A stretch of DNA of 10,212 nt from Thiomargarita sp. (GCA_020721025.1 DYNO01000121.1:1-10212), one strand, 5' to 3'. Shown: positions 1 to 7,397, counted from the first letter of the stretch. Made by a program: numbers and translations. The notes: generated by a model not told the origin, from the sequence alone.

Positions 1-4
1 CACT

Positions 5-23
5 GATAATCATTCTCATTATC
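5..23. promoter_or_regulatory. Fur-box-like palindrome
   Basis: The sequence GATAATCATTCTCATTATC matches 16 of 19 positions of the classical Fur consensus (GATAATGATAATCATTATC) and is itself nearly palindromic. A further arm, AATGATT at 30-36, is the inverse of AATCATT at 8-14, so overlapping Fur-type half sites may extend to about position 36. The site ends 74 bp before the ATG of the ATPase gene. It could control that gene, or a divergent gene lying to the left of the window. The match is visible in the sequence; iron-dependent binding is inference. Confidence 0.6.
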
Positions 24-97
24 ATTGTTAATGATTGTCAATGGTTTAGAAGCTGTTGTTGTCCATCCGCCATTTAGCTAACTCTTGACGGTAAACT

Positions 98-1378
98 ATG
101 CTAGACCCTAAGATTGATATCATTCAATTACATAATTTTAGAGGAATTCGCCGACTAGACATTGATTTGGACAATATTACTATTTTTGTTGGGAATAATG
201 GAGCTGGGAAGTCCACTATTTTGGATGCTATTGCAATATTGCTTTCGTGGGTTATTGCGCGAGTCCGTCACACGGGGGCATCAGGGCGACTTATTCAAGA
301 GATTGATATCCATAATCAAGCAAAATATTCTCTTTTGAAGTTACAATTGGGCAGTGCAAAAAACAGGGATGAAATTGTACAGTGGCAATTGGTGAAAGGA
401 AGAGCCGGTGCACCTAAACCGATGGAAAGTTCTGAACTTCAAAATGTTTCCCTTTATGCTAAAGCGATACAAAACAATCTTGAGCAAGATCAAACATTGC
501 CCACATTTGTTTATTATCCGGTAAATCGAGCCGTATTGGATATTCCTTTGCAGATTCGTACCAAACATTTTTTTGATAACCCGCTGGAAGCTCACGCGGA
601 TGCTCTGACCTCTGGTGTCAATTTTCGCCATTTTTTTGAATGGTTTCGTCATCGGGAGGACTTTGAGAATGAGCGTAAACTAGAACAACTAGAACAAGAT
701 ACAACTATTTTTATTGACAAACAACTCGATGCAGTTAGACAAGCATTACAACATTTTTTACCTGATTTGGCAGAATTTAAAGTGCGACGAATTCCACTAC
801 GTTTATCTGTAAAAAAGCGGGGGATTGAAATTCAGGTTGATCAATTATCTGATGGTGAAAAATGTTTAATTGCGATGATTGGAGATTTAGCTCGACGTTT
901 GGCTATCGCAAATCCACAGGCGAACGAACCATTGAAAGGTTTTGGTGTGGTGTTAATTGATGAAATTGAACTGCATTTGCATCCTGCATGGCAACGAAAT
1001 TTGATTCGTCAACTCGCTCAAACTTTTCCAAATTGTCAATTTCTTCTTTCCACTCATTCTCCACAAATATTAGGGGAGGTATCGGGAAAAAATGTGCGAT
1101 TGCTACACAGTAAAGAAGGTGAAGTGACATGTAGCACGCCCGATCAAGCCTTGGGACTGGATTCATCTGAAATCATTGAAGAATTGATGAATGCGACAAA
1201 ACGGGATTTGGATACTACAAAAGATTTAAGCTCTATTTTTAATCTCATTGATGAGGAAAATTTCATCCTTGCAAGACAAGAAATAAGCCGACTTAAAATG
1301 AGATTAAATGGTTCCATTCCTGAGATAGTGCGTGCTGAGGCATTGATTGCTATGCTTGACAGAGATTTTGTTGAATAG
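98..1378 (+). CDS. ptuA: Septu-like AAA family ATPase (PtuA-type)
   Basis: A 426-residue ABC/SMC-like ATPase, probably the nucleotide-sensing subunit of an anti-phage Septu-type (or retron Ec78-like) system. Walker A is GNNGAGKST (residues 32-40). An ABC signature-like LSDGEK lies at 250-255. Walker B with catalytic acid is VVLIDEIE (284-291), followed by the LHLHP loop, and the switch histidine is in STHSP (318-322). The region between Walker A and the signature (about 60-245) is the usual insertion that separates the two ATPase halves in OLD/RecF-like proteins. A C-terminal helical tail (about 355-426) follows. The in-frame stop TAA at 92-94 leaves ATG 98 as the earliest possible start; the ribosome site is weak. 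The gene is followed after 7 bp by the HNH nuclease gene, the arrangement that suggests PtuA rather than a generic RecF-like ATPase. The symbol is assigned by architecture, not by a database search. Confidence 0.8.
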   Translation: MLDPKIDIIQLHNFRGIRRLDIDLDNITIFVGNNGAGKSTILDAIAILLSWVIARVRHTGASGRLIQEIDIHNQAKYSLLKLQLGSAKNRDEIVQWQLVKGRAGAPKPMESSELQNVSLYAKAIQNNLEQDQTLPTFVYYPVNRAVLDIPLQIRTKHFFDNPLEAHADALTSGVNFRHFFEWFRHREDFENERKLEQLEQDTTIFIDKQLDAVRQALQHFLPDLAEFKVRRIPLRLSVKKRGIEIQVDQLSDGEKCLIAMIGDLARRLAIANPQANEPLKGFGVVLIDEIELHLHPAWQRNLIRQLAQTFPNCQFLLSTHSPQILGEVSGKNVRLLHSKEGEVTCSTPDQALGLDSSEIIEELMNATKRDLDTTKDLSSIFNLIDEENFILARQEISRLKMRLNGSIPEIVRAEALIAMLDRDFVE

Positions 1379-1385
1379 GCTTTTT

Positions 1386-2039
1386 ATGATAAAGATCGTT
1401 AAAAAACCGGAGCCTGCTTTATTGGCGCAGTACAGGATTCATCCAGAAAATTCAGGATATGATGGATTACCCCAAGATGCGAAGAACGCGGTGCGTCAAC
1501 AACTTCTCGATGAACAAGGTTATTTGTGCGCCTATTGTATGCAACGTCTTGAGAATGATCCACTAAAAACCAAGATTGAACACTGGCATTGTCAAGAAAA
1601 ATATCGTAATGAACAGTTAGATTATAAAAATATGCTCGTGGTCTGCAAAGGAAATGAAGGACAACCACCAGAGAATCAACATTGTGATACCAAAAAGGGT
1701 TCTCAAGAATTGCACTATAATCCTTCTGAGAAAACACATTACCCAGTCTTTGAAGAACACATTACTTATAGTGGTGATGGTACAATCAAATCAACTGAAC
1801 CTGCGTTAGAAACAGATTTGGAAGTGTTAAATTTGAATTACTCGCGTTTGAAAACCAATCGAAAAGAAGTATTAACTGCACTGTTAAAAGTTTTGAGCAA
1901 GGAACCAGGAAAACGTACTCCATCTGAAATTCAACAGCTTTTAGCCAATTGGCAACAAAAAGATAAAGTGGGGGCATACAAAGAATATTGTGGTATCGCA
2001 TGTTATTATTTGAACAAAAAACTTAAATCAATACGGTAA
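1386..2039 (+). CDS. ptuB: Septu/retron-associated HNH endonuclease (PtuB-type)
   Basis: A 217-residue HNH nuclease resembling the TIGR02646 group ('retron system putative HNH endonuclease'), the expected effector partner of the upstream ATPase. Visible motifs are CAYC (48-51), the core IEHW (64-67) with its catalytic-type histidine, LDYKNMLVVC (78-87), HCDTKKG (99-105) and YNP (111-113). The two cysteine clusters plausibly hold a structural zinc. An ATG at 1347 is in frame but would overlap the ATPase gene by 32 bp. I chose ATG 1386 because MIKIVKKPEP is the conserved N-terminus of this family and lies 7 bp after the upstream stop. The pair is likely one transcript with translational coupling. 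In known Septu systems the complex degrades nucleic acid upon infection; that function is inferred here. Confidence 0.83.
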   Translation: MIKIVKKPEPALLAQYRIHPENSGYDGLPQDAKNAVRQQLLDEQGYLCAYCMQRLENDPLKTKIEHWHCQEKYRNEQLDYKNMLVVCKGNEGQPPENQHCDTKKGSQELHYNPSEKTHYPVFEEHITYSGDGTIKSTEPALETDLEVLNLNYSRLKTNRKEVLTALLKVLSKEPGKRTPSEIQQLLANWQQKDKVGAYKEYCGIACYYLNKKLKSIR

Positions 2040-2063
2040 ATCTGAAGTATTTCTATTATCTGA

Positions 2064-2165
2064 TGGGTAGAAACTCGTTTGGCACAAGCAACTTTGGTAG
2101 AATTAGAACAATGGAGTTTGCAACTCTTTGATGCAACTCGTTTAGAAGATATTTTCAAAACCTAA
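2064..2165 (+). pseudogene. Relic of Rpn/DUF4351-type protein C-terminus
   Basis: The frame between stop TGA 2061-2063 and stop TAA 2163-2165 encodes 33 residues beginning WVETRLAQA and containing LVELEQW and LEDIF. This resembles the C-terminal tail of Rpn-family PD-(D/E)XK putative transposases/nucleases (DUF4351-like), where a tryptophan-rich helix is followed by a 'LEExF' ending. There is no start codon and no upstream nuclease domain, so only the tail of a former gene survives. It lies between the HNH gene and ccmB, so deletion or replacement may have brought the defence pair here. The resemblance is from memory of the family and the segment is short, hence modest confidence. Confidence 0.5.
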
Positions 2166-2181
2166 GAACTGACCTTAATCT

Positions 2182-2859
2182 ATGTCCACTTCATCAACTG
2201 CTTTTTTTAGTATCTTAAAACGCGATTTAATCTTGGCGTATCGTCATCGCTCGGAGTTAATTAACCCGTTGTTATTCTTCATCATCGTCGTCAGTTTGTT
2301 CCCGTTAGCCATCAGTCCAGAATCAAAAGAATTGCGAATGATCGCACCGGGAGTCATTTGGGTCGCCGCCTTGTTAGCTGCCATGTTATCACTCGACAAT
2401 TTATTCCGTTCAGATTTTGAGGATGGTTCATTAGAACAACTGGCATTAACAACTCACGCCTTGCCCTTGTTAGTTTTAGCAAAAGTGTGTGCTCATTGGT
2501 TAGTGACCGGATTACCCTTGATTTTACTCGCGCCGCTGTTGGGTGTATTATTATTTCTGCCCGCCGAATCCATGCTGACCTTGGTGCTTACTTTAACGTT
2601 AGGCACGCCTATTTTAAGTTTAGTCGGGGCAATTGGCGTAGCACTCACTGTTGGGTTACGACGCGGCGGAATTTTGCTATCATTATTGGTACTCCCGCTC
2701 TACATTCCTGTGTTAATTTTCGCTTCCAATGCAGTTACCGTTGCCGGGAGTGGTTTTCCAGTCGCGGGACAACTCTATTTCTTAGCTGCATTATTAACAT
2801 TATCATTGACACTTTCACCCTTTGCAACTGCTGCGGCATTACGGATTAGTTTAAGTTAA
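2182..2859 (+). CDS. ccmB: Haem exporter membrane protein CcmB
   Basis: A 225-residue polytopic inner-membrane protein of the cytochrome c maturation (Ccm system I) pathway. With CcmA (ATPase), CcmC and CcmD it forms the ABC-type complex that releases haem-loaded CcmE. Diagnostic CcmB stretches are clear: AYRHRSELINPL (19-30), RMIAPGVIWVAALL (52-65), DGSLEQL (81-87), LAKVCAHWLVTGLPL (99-113), VGLRRGGILLS (157-167) and the C-terminal LSPFATAAALRIS (211-223). About six membrane segments are visible (roughly 27-44, 52-71, 97-127, 131-157, 163-184, 196-217). The length is close to the family norm. No strong Shine-Dalgarno precedes ATG 2182. Unusually, ccmA is not upstream and ccmC is not downstream; relA follows 158-194 bp later depending on its start. 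The gene looks intact, so the rest of the system is probably encoded elsewhere. Confidence 0.95.
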   Translation: MSTSSTAFFSILKRDLILAYRHRSELINPLLFFIIVVSLFPLAISPESKELRMIAPGVIWVAALLAAMLSLDNLFRSDFEDGSLEQLALTTHALPLLVLAKVCAHWLVTGLPLILLAPLLGVLLFLPAESMLTLVLTLTLGTPILSLVGAIGVALTVGLRRGGILLSLLVLPLYIPVLIFASNAVTVAGSGFPVAGQLYFLAALLTLSLTLSPFATAAALRISLS

Positions 2860-2980
2860 TGGGTAGATTTTTCTCAATACTTTCAAATGGTCATGATAAA
2901 TTTTCTACCAACTGCATTTTAACCACCATTTTCTGTGAAATGAAAAATATTTACAAAACTCTGTGATTCAAAAAGAGACA

Positions 2981-3010
2981 TTGAACTAGGCACCTTATCA
3001 GCATTATTTT
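2981..3010 (+). promoter_or_regulatory. Candidate relA promoter
   Basis: TTGAAC (2981-2986) and TATTTT (3005-3010) are spaced 18 bp apart and resemble sigma-70 -35 and -10 hexamers ahead of relA. Both elements are imperfect and the surrounding DNA is AT-rich, so chance matches are possible. An inverted repeat (2993-3000 and 3019-3026) straddles the -10 element. Confidence 0.35.
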
Positions 3011-3026
3011 TAACTCATTGATAAGG
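2993..3026. repeat. 8-bp inverted repeat overlapping relA promoter region
   Basis: CCTTATCA at 2993-3000 is perfectly repeated in inverse as TGATAAGG at 3019-3026, with an 18-bp AT-rich centre. A partial outer extension exists (CA before the left arm and CAGGTG after the right arm). The two arms are about 26 bp apart start to start and flank the candidate -10 box, as expected for a dyad operator. The repeat could instead form a leader hairpin if transcription begins farther upstream. The repeat is seen directly; the function is inferred. Confidence 0.5.
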
Positions 3027-3053
3027 CAGGTGTTTATTCCTCAGAGTTCTATC

Positions 3054-5267
3054 ATGGTAAGTACACACAACTCACGTTTAGTCCAAGTTGCCCATACCTT
3101 TGATTTAGCAAAGTGGATGGAGCATATTTGCGCACAATGCACACCTCAAGAGCGCGATCAGATCAGTCGTGCTTGTCATCTTGCCACGCAACTGCATGAA
3201 AACCAATATCATTCATCAGGAGACCCACGGCTATTCCATGTCATTCGTGTCGCTGATATTCTGGTTGAATTAGGCATGGATATTGACGTACTGGTTGCCG
3301 CGATTTTACACGAAACCATTGTTGATTCTCCCAAAGTAACCCTAGAATATATCGAACAGCATTTCGGGAGCACCGTTGCAAAATTGATTGCTGGGGTGAA
3401 TAAAATGCGCTTGATTGAAGAGATTAACGATGAAGTGGTCAAACGTCCAGATAAAGATTCGGGACGGCAAAATGAAGCCCTGCGTAAAATGTTGTTGGCA
3501 ATGGCAGAAGATGTGCGGGTGATTCTGATCAAATTGGCAGACCGCCTTGACAAAATGCGTACTTTACAACGAGTTCCCGAAGAACGCAGCAAACGGATTG
3601 CACGCCAAACGTTAGATATTTTCGCACCGCTGGCGAATCGCCTAGGGATTGGACAGATTAAATGGGAATTAGAAGATTTATCGCTCCGTTATTTAGAACC
3701 GGAAACTTATCAACAGATGGCGCATTTTCTGGACGAACGCCGCATCAATCGCGAACATTTCATCCAAAAAATCGTCAACGTACTCAAAGAATCGCTCCAA
3801 CATTTGGGATTACACACCGCGGAAGTGACGGGCAGACCCAAACACATCTACAGTATTTGGCGCAAAATGCAACGTAAGAATTTGGATTTTGAACAAATTT
3901 ACGACGTGCGTGCGGTGCGAGTTCTGGTAGATACATTGGAACAATGTTATTTAACCTTGGGAACGGTACATAATCGGTGGAAACCCATTCCCAGCGAATT
4001 CGATGATTACATTGCCAATCCCAAAATCAACGGCTATCAATCGTTACACACTGCAGTATTAGGACCGGATCAGAAAATTTTTGAAGTGCAAATTCGCACA
4101 TTTCAAATGCACCATCAAGCAGAATTGGGAGTCGCAGCCCATTGGCGATACAAAGAAGAACATGCACAACAACACGAAGATTTAGATCAAAAGGTTGCAT
4201 GGCTGCGCCAATTACTGAAAAAGGAGGATGGCAATGAATACAGCAACTTCATCGATCAATTCAAGTCGGATATGTCGGAAGAGCGAGTTTATGTCATGTC
4301 ACCGCGGGGAAAAATCATTGATTTGCCTTATGGATCAACGCCTTTGGATTTCGCTTATGCGATACATACCGATTTAGGACATCGTTGTCGTGGGGCAAAA
4401 GTCAATGGTAAAATCGTACCGCTGACCTATCAATTGAAAACGGGAACGCAGATTGAGATTCTACTCACCCAAGAGCCGCGTCCCAGCCGCGATTGGATTA
4501 ATCCCAACTTTCATTATCTTAAAACCACGCGCGCCATCAACAAAGTCAAACAATGGCTCAAACGTCAAGACACCCAGCAGCATCTGATTGAAGGACGGGC
4601 ATTATTAGAGCGCGAATTGCGACGATTAAATGTGCTCGATGTAAGTCAGGAAGAGATCGCCAAACATTTGGGATTTTCTTCATTACTCAATTGTTTAGCG
4701 TCGATAGGCAGTGGCGACACCACAATGACTCAAATTGCTCAAGTGGTCGAAGCAAAACTGTTTCCCAAGAAAGAATCGTTTAAACCGATCATTACTGAAC
4801 GAAAAATCAATGGACAGAGTCACTTACATCTCAAAGGGGTGGGCGATACGGTTGTGAACATGGCGCGCTGTTGTCACCCTGTCCCCAATGATCCCATCAT
4901 TGCCTATCTTACTAAGGCACGCGGGGTTGTGGTGCATCGCAGTGACTGTTCCCATGCACAACGTTGGCAAAATGAGGAGCATGAACGGTTGCTCGAAGTG
5001 GAATGGGCGGCAGCCAGAGAACCGCAAGTATATCCGATCAATATTTTGGTGGAAGCCTTTGATCGTACTGGATTATTAAAAGATGTGACGGGGGCAATTC
5101 ATGGTGAAAAAGTCAATATTATTGCCAGCAACACTTCCACCAACAAAAGCAACAACAATGTTATCATGTTATTTACCATTGAAGTTGCCAATTCTGAACA
5201 ATTTAGTCGCGTTTTGGCACGGGTGGATGAAGTGCACAATGTACTGAGTATATCACGCAAGGGCTAG
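3054..5267 (+). CDS. relA: RelA-type (p)ppGpp synthetase, GTP pyrophosphokinase
   Basis: A 737-residue long RSH protein that makes (p)ppGpp from ATP and GTP/GDP on starved ribosomes, driving the stringent response. Domain order is pseudo-hydrolase HD region (about 40-170), synthetase (about 230-370, with RPKHIYSIWRKMQRKN and ANPKINGYQSLHT), TGS (411-473), helical region, zinc-finger/RIS with MARCCHP (603-609) and DCSH (631-634), and C-terminal ACT (about 660-737). EFDD at 315-318 is the EXDD motif of monofunctional RelA; bifunctional Rel/SpoT carry RXKD. In the HD site H62, H86, D91 and D163 remain, but the usual HDxxED reads HETIVD (E87, V90), so hydrolysis is probably lost. Length matches E. 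coli RelA (744). A TTG at 3018 could add 12 residues, but it lies inside an inverted repeat, so ATG 3054 is preferred. A GTG at 3030 is another possibility. The gene is monocistronic as far as visible, converging with the nuclease gene. Confidence 0.93.
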   Translation: MVSTHNSRLVQVAHTFDLAKWMEHICAQCTPQERDQISRACHLATQLHENQYHSSGDPRLFHVIRVADILVELGMDIDVLVAAILHETIVDSPKVTLEYIEQHFGSTVAKLIAGVNKMRLIEEINDEVVKRPDKDSGRQNEALRKMLLAMAEDVRVILIKLADRLDKMRTLQRVPEERSKRIARQTLDIFAPLANRLGIGQIKWELEDLSLRYLEPETYQQMAHFLDERRINREHFIQKIVNVLKESLQHLGLHTAEVTGRPKHIYSIWRKMQRKNLDFEQIYDVRAVRVLVDTLEQCYLTLGTVHNRWKPIPSEFDDYIANPKINGYQSLHTAVLGPDQKIFEVQIRTFQMHHQAELGVAAHWRYKEEHAQQHEDLDQKVAWLRQLLKKEDGNEYSNFIDQFKSDMSEERVYVMSPRGKIIDLPYGSTPLDFAYAIHTDLGHRCRGAKVNGKIVPLTYQLKTGTQIEILLTQEPRPSRDWINPNFHYLKTTRAINKVKQWLKRQDTQQHLIEGRALLERELRRLNVLDVSQEEIAKHLGFSSLLNCLASIGSGDTTMTQIAQVVEAKLFPKKESFKPIITERKINGQSHLHLKGVGDTVVNMARCCHPVPNDPIIAYLTKARGVVVHRSDCSHAQRWQNEEHERLLEVEWAAAREPQVYPINILVEAFDRTGLLKDVTGAIHGEKVNIIASNTSTNKSNNNVIMLFTIEVANSEQFSRVLARVDEVHNVLSISRKG

Positions 5268-5273
5268 TTTTTT

Positions 5274-5295
5274 AACCAAATTTTCCTAATTGGTT
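5274..5295 (+). terminator. Possible weak terminator hairpin after relA
   Basis: AACCAAATT (5274-5282) and AATTGGTT (5288-5295) can pair over 8 bp with one bulged A around a 5-base loop, starting 6 bp after the relA stop codon. The stem is AT-rich and the following bases (TCATTTAAAA) are not a proper U-tract, so termination here is only possible. The rest of the 5296-5506 gap, between the convergent relA and nuclease genes, shows no gene or other clear signal. Confidence 0.3.
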
Positions 5296-5506
5296 TCATT
5301 TAAAATTACTTCCCGATGCAACAAATTAGGATGAACTCAGTCATGTTCGACTTTTTTATTTCAATTGGTTACTTTTATTGAATATCGTTTCATCGCGAAG
5401 AATATTTCAATATGTGATGATAATTAAAATCAATGGGTTGGAAAAAGCCGAGCATGACATAATGATGATAAAAATATCCGAACCATCATCAATAACCGAT
5501 TCAACT

Positions 5507-6745
5507 TCAAACAGTTGTCGCGTGCAAACGTGCCAACAACAAAGATTCCACTTGTGCCAACGCTTGACGAATTGTTTCTGGATTTTGTGGATCCGGATCA
5601 GTCATTTCAACAGGTAACGCATTTTTTAACTGACGGAACTGATTGCTCAATTCTTGCAGTGTCTGTGCGTCTTGTGGCAATGTGTGCAAAGCCCCAACCA
5701 ATTCTTTCAACGGGCCCTCAGGATGATGACGAATTTTGCGTGACGGTTGGGTTTGCAATAACACTTTTTCAACCCATACCAGCCCCTCGCCATTTTCCAT
5801 GACAACAGAACGTAACTCATTAATCCAACGTAGATTTTGCCGCTGCAACTCCGCATGAATCATACTATTGCCGGTAAGTACAAAACGTAACGCCAAGGGT
5901 CGATTTTCTGCTTGTTGCATCATCACTTGCACCAGATCACGCGTTCTATCCAAAATTGCATCTATTTCAATCACATCACTCACATCAATGGTGCACATTT
6001 CCCAACGCATCACATCGAGAGAATAAAATGTAAAATCAATAACTTGCTGTCCGGCAACTGTCACCAAATAACAACCTTTTGCCCCCGTTTCTCGACTGTG
6101 CCGTCCTTGTAAATTACCGGGAAAAACCACATAAGGCTGTTGCGCGACCACATCACGATGATGCACATGACCTAATGCCCAATAATCATAGCCTTGCATT
6201 ATCAAATTCGCCAATGAACACGGAGCATAGGGGGCATGACCTTCTCGTCCATTCAATGCGGTATGTAGCACGCCAATATTGAAAAATTGAGGCACTGCAA
6301 CAGGATAGCGCGCACTTAAATCATCGGTCACTGCTTTAGTCGCAAAACTCTGTCCATGAATTGCAACCCCTTGGTTTTCCAAAAAATAAGTTTGCGGCTC
6401 CCGACTGGCAAAAAGTCGAACATTGTCAGGTAATCGCAATTGTCGCGTCATCACATTTTCAGCATCATGATTGCCATAGACAATAAATACTTGAATTTGT
6501 TGATCACGCAACCGAACCATCTGTTGATTGAAAAACAGCCCGGTGTTGTAATCTTTCCAATCACCGTCATACAAATCACCGGAAAAAATAACAAAATCAA
6601 CCTGTTCTCGACATGCCAAATCGACCAAGTTGATCAACGCACGGCGGGTTGCAGTCTGCATTTGTGCTAGGGGCGCGCCCTCGTAGCGGACTAATCCACA
6701 CAAGGGGCTGTCTAAATGGACATCGGCGGCGTGAATAAATTTCAT
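5507..6745 (-). CDS. SbcD/YhaO-like metallophosphoesterase, putative DNA repair exonuclease
   Basis: A 412-residue protein of the calcineurin-like phosphoesterase superfamily (COG0420). It has the complete two-metal motif set: DVH (8-10), GDLYD (56-60), GNHD (91-94), the histidine in LHT (160-162) and GHVHH (192-196). The catalytic domain fills residues 1 to about 240. The remaining 170 residues form a capping/helical region as in Bacillus YhaO and Mre11/SbcD proteins. The start was set at the ATG read at 6745 (MKFIHAADVH), which places the first metal motif at the usual distance. A longer in-frame start at 6799 would overlap the preceding lipoprotein gene by 43 bp. The gene begins 11 bp after the DUF1318 stop, suggesting one transcript. 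SbcD and YhaO normally work with an SMC-like ATPase (SbcC or YhaN); none is adjacent, and downstream lies the convergent relA. The exact substrate is unknown. Confidence 0.85.
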   Translation of the reverse strand: MKFIHAADVHLDSPLCGLVRYEGAPLAQMQTATRRALINLVDLACREQVDFVIFSGDLYDGDWKDYNTGLFFNQQMVRLRDQQIQVFIVYGNHDAENVMTRQLRLPDNVRLFASREPQTYFLENQGVAIHGQSFATKAVTDDLSARYPVAVPQFFNIGVLHTALNGREGHAPYAPCSLANLIMQGYDYWALGHVHHRDVVAQQPYVVFPGNLQGRHSRETGAKGCYLVTVAGQQVIDFTFYSLDVMRWEMCTIDVSDVIEIDAILDRTRDLVQVMMQQAENRPLALRFVLTGNSMIHAELQRQNLRWINELRSVVMENGEGLVWVEKVLLQTQPSRKIRHHPEGPLKELVGALHTLPQDAQTLQELSNQFRQLKNALPVEMTDPDPQNPETIRQALAQVESLLLARLHATTV

Positions 6746-6756
6746 AAGATTCTCAA

Positions 6757-7389
6757 TTACTTCTGTTTCCATTCCCCCTTGGGCGTTTGATACCACCAAC
6801 CTTTTTGCGCGCGGTCAATCCAGCGTTTTGCGAAAGTTTTTTGAATATTGCCCGCCCATTCTGGATGACTATTGGCAGTGGCGATTTCACGATATAAATT
6901 TTGTCTGTCGCTATTTTCTCCTTGAATCAACTTGTTAACCTGCGCGCGGGCATTCAACGGAACGAGACTGGGATCACGCAATTCCACCAAACCATCATTG
7001 GTTAAGCCCACAGCACCGCTGGCATAATGGGCACTTAACTGCTTGAATCGTTTCGCTAAACTGCTTTGTAACGCTTCAATATCGGGGCTGGAAATATCCA
7101 AATCTGCTTCTGCGGCGTGGGCGGGAGAAATAAACCAGTTTTCCACCGCCATCATCCAAGGCATTGAAAAAACTTGAGAAGTATTGGCAGGTTTCGCCGC
7201 GGGCGTTTTTTGATTCGAGTCAGGTTTGTTAGGGGATTCTTCAGTTTTTTTATCTTCTCCCCATACTTTATCAATAATTTGATCCGCTGCTTTCTCAGCC
7301 GCCGCTGCCGGAAAATAGACATTAATTGTTACACAGGCTGTCATAAAAAATCCCAGCACTAGAACCAGTGGAAAACGCGTAAAGGACAT
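6757..7389 (-). CDS. DUF1318/YdbL-like lipoprotein
   Basis: A 210-residue exported protein of the YdbL/DUF1318 family (PF07027-type). The N-terminus has a hydrophobic signal ending in MTAC with Cys19 as the likely lipidated residue, followed by INVYFPAAAAEKAADQIID, a typical family start. A charged, Pro/Lys-rich low-complexity linker spans about 44-70. A second hydrophobic stretch ends in the signal-peptidase-like SPAHAAE (about 88-94). The DUF1318 core follows (about 95-210), with ISSPDIEALQSSL, YASGAVGLTNDGLVELRD, QVNKLIQGEN, ANSHPEW and the WWYQ ending. E. coli YdbL acts with YdbH and YnbE in envelope lipid homeostasis; neither partner is seen here, so a shared role is only inferred. A strong AGGAG at 7398-7402 (minus strand), 8 bases before the ATG, fixes the start. 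It is transcribed together with the nuclease gene downstream. Confidence 0.85.
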   Translation of the reverse strand: MSFTRFPLVLVLGFFMTACVTINVYFPAAAAEKAADQIIDKVWGEDKKTEESPNKPDSNQKTPAAKPANTSQVFSMPWMMAVENWFISPAHAAEADLDISSPDIEALQSSLAKRFKQLSAHYASGAVGLTNDGLVELRDPSLVPLNARAQVNKLIQGENSDRQNLYREIATANSHPEWAGNIQKTFAKRWIDRAQKGWWYQTPKGEWKQK

Positions 7390-7397
7390 GAGACTTA

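Noticed and set aside
1..97. Possible end of a retron reverse transcriptase or other gene upstream of the ATPase gene
   Set aside because: One frame is open from 3 to a stop at 77-79, but it encodes an Ile-rich stretch created by the Fur-like palindrome and shows no recognisable C-terminus.
3054..5267. SpoT or bifunctional Rel assignment
   Set aside because: The synthetase has EFDD rather than RXKD and the hydrolase HD motif is altered, so RelA fits better.
5378..5802. Plus-strand open frames overlapping the nuclease gene
   Set aside because: They lie antisense to, or just beyond, a well-supported metallophosphoesterase gene and have no family resemblance.
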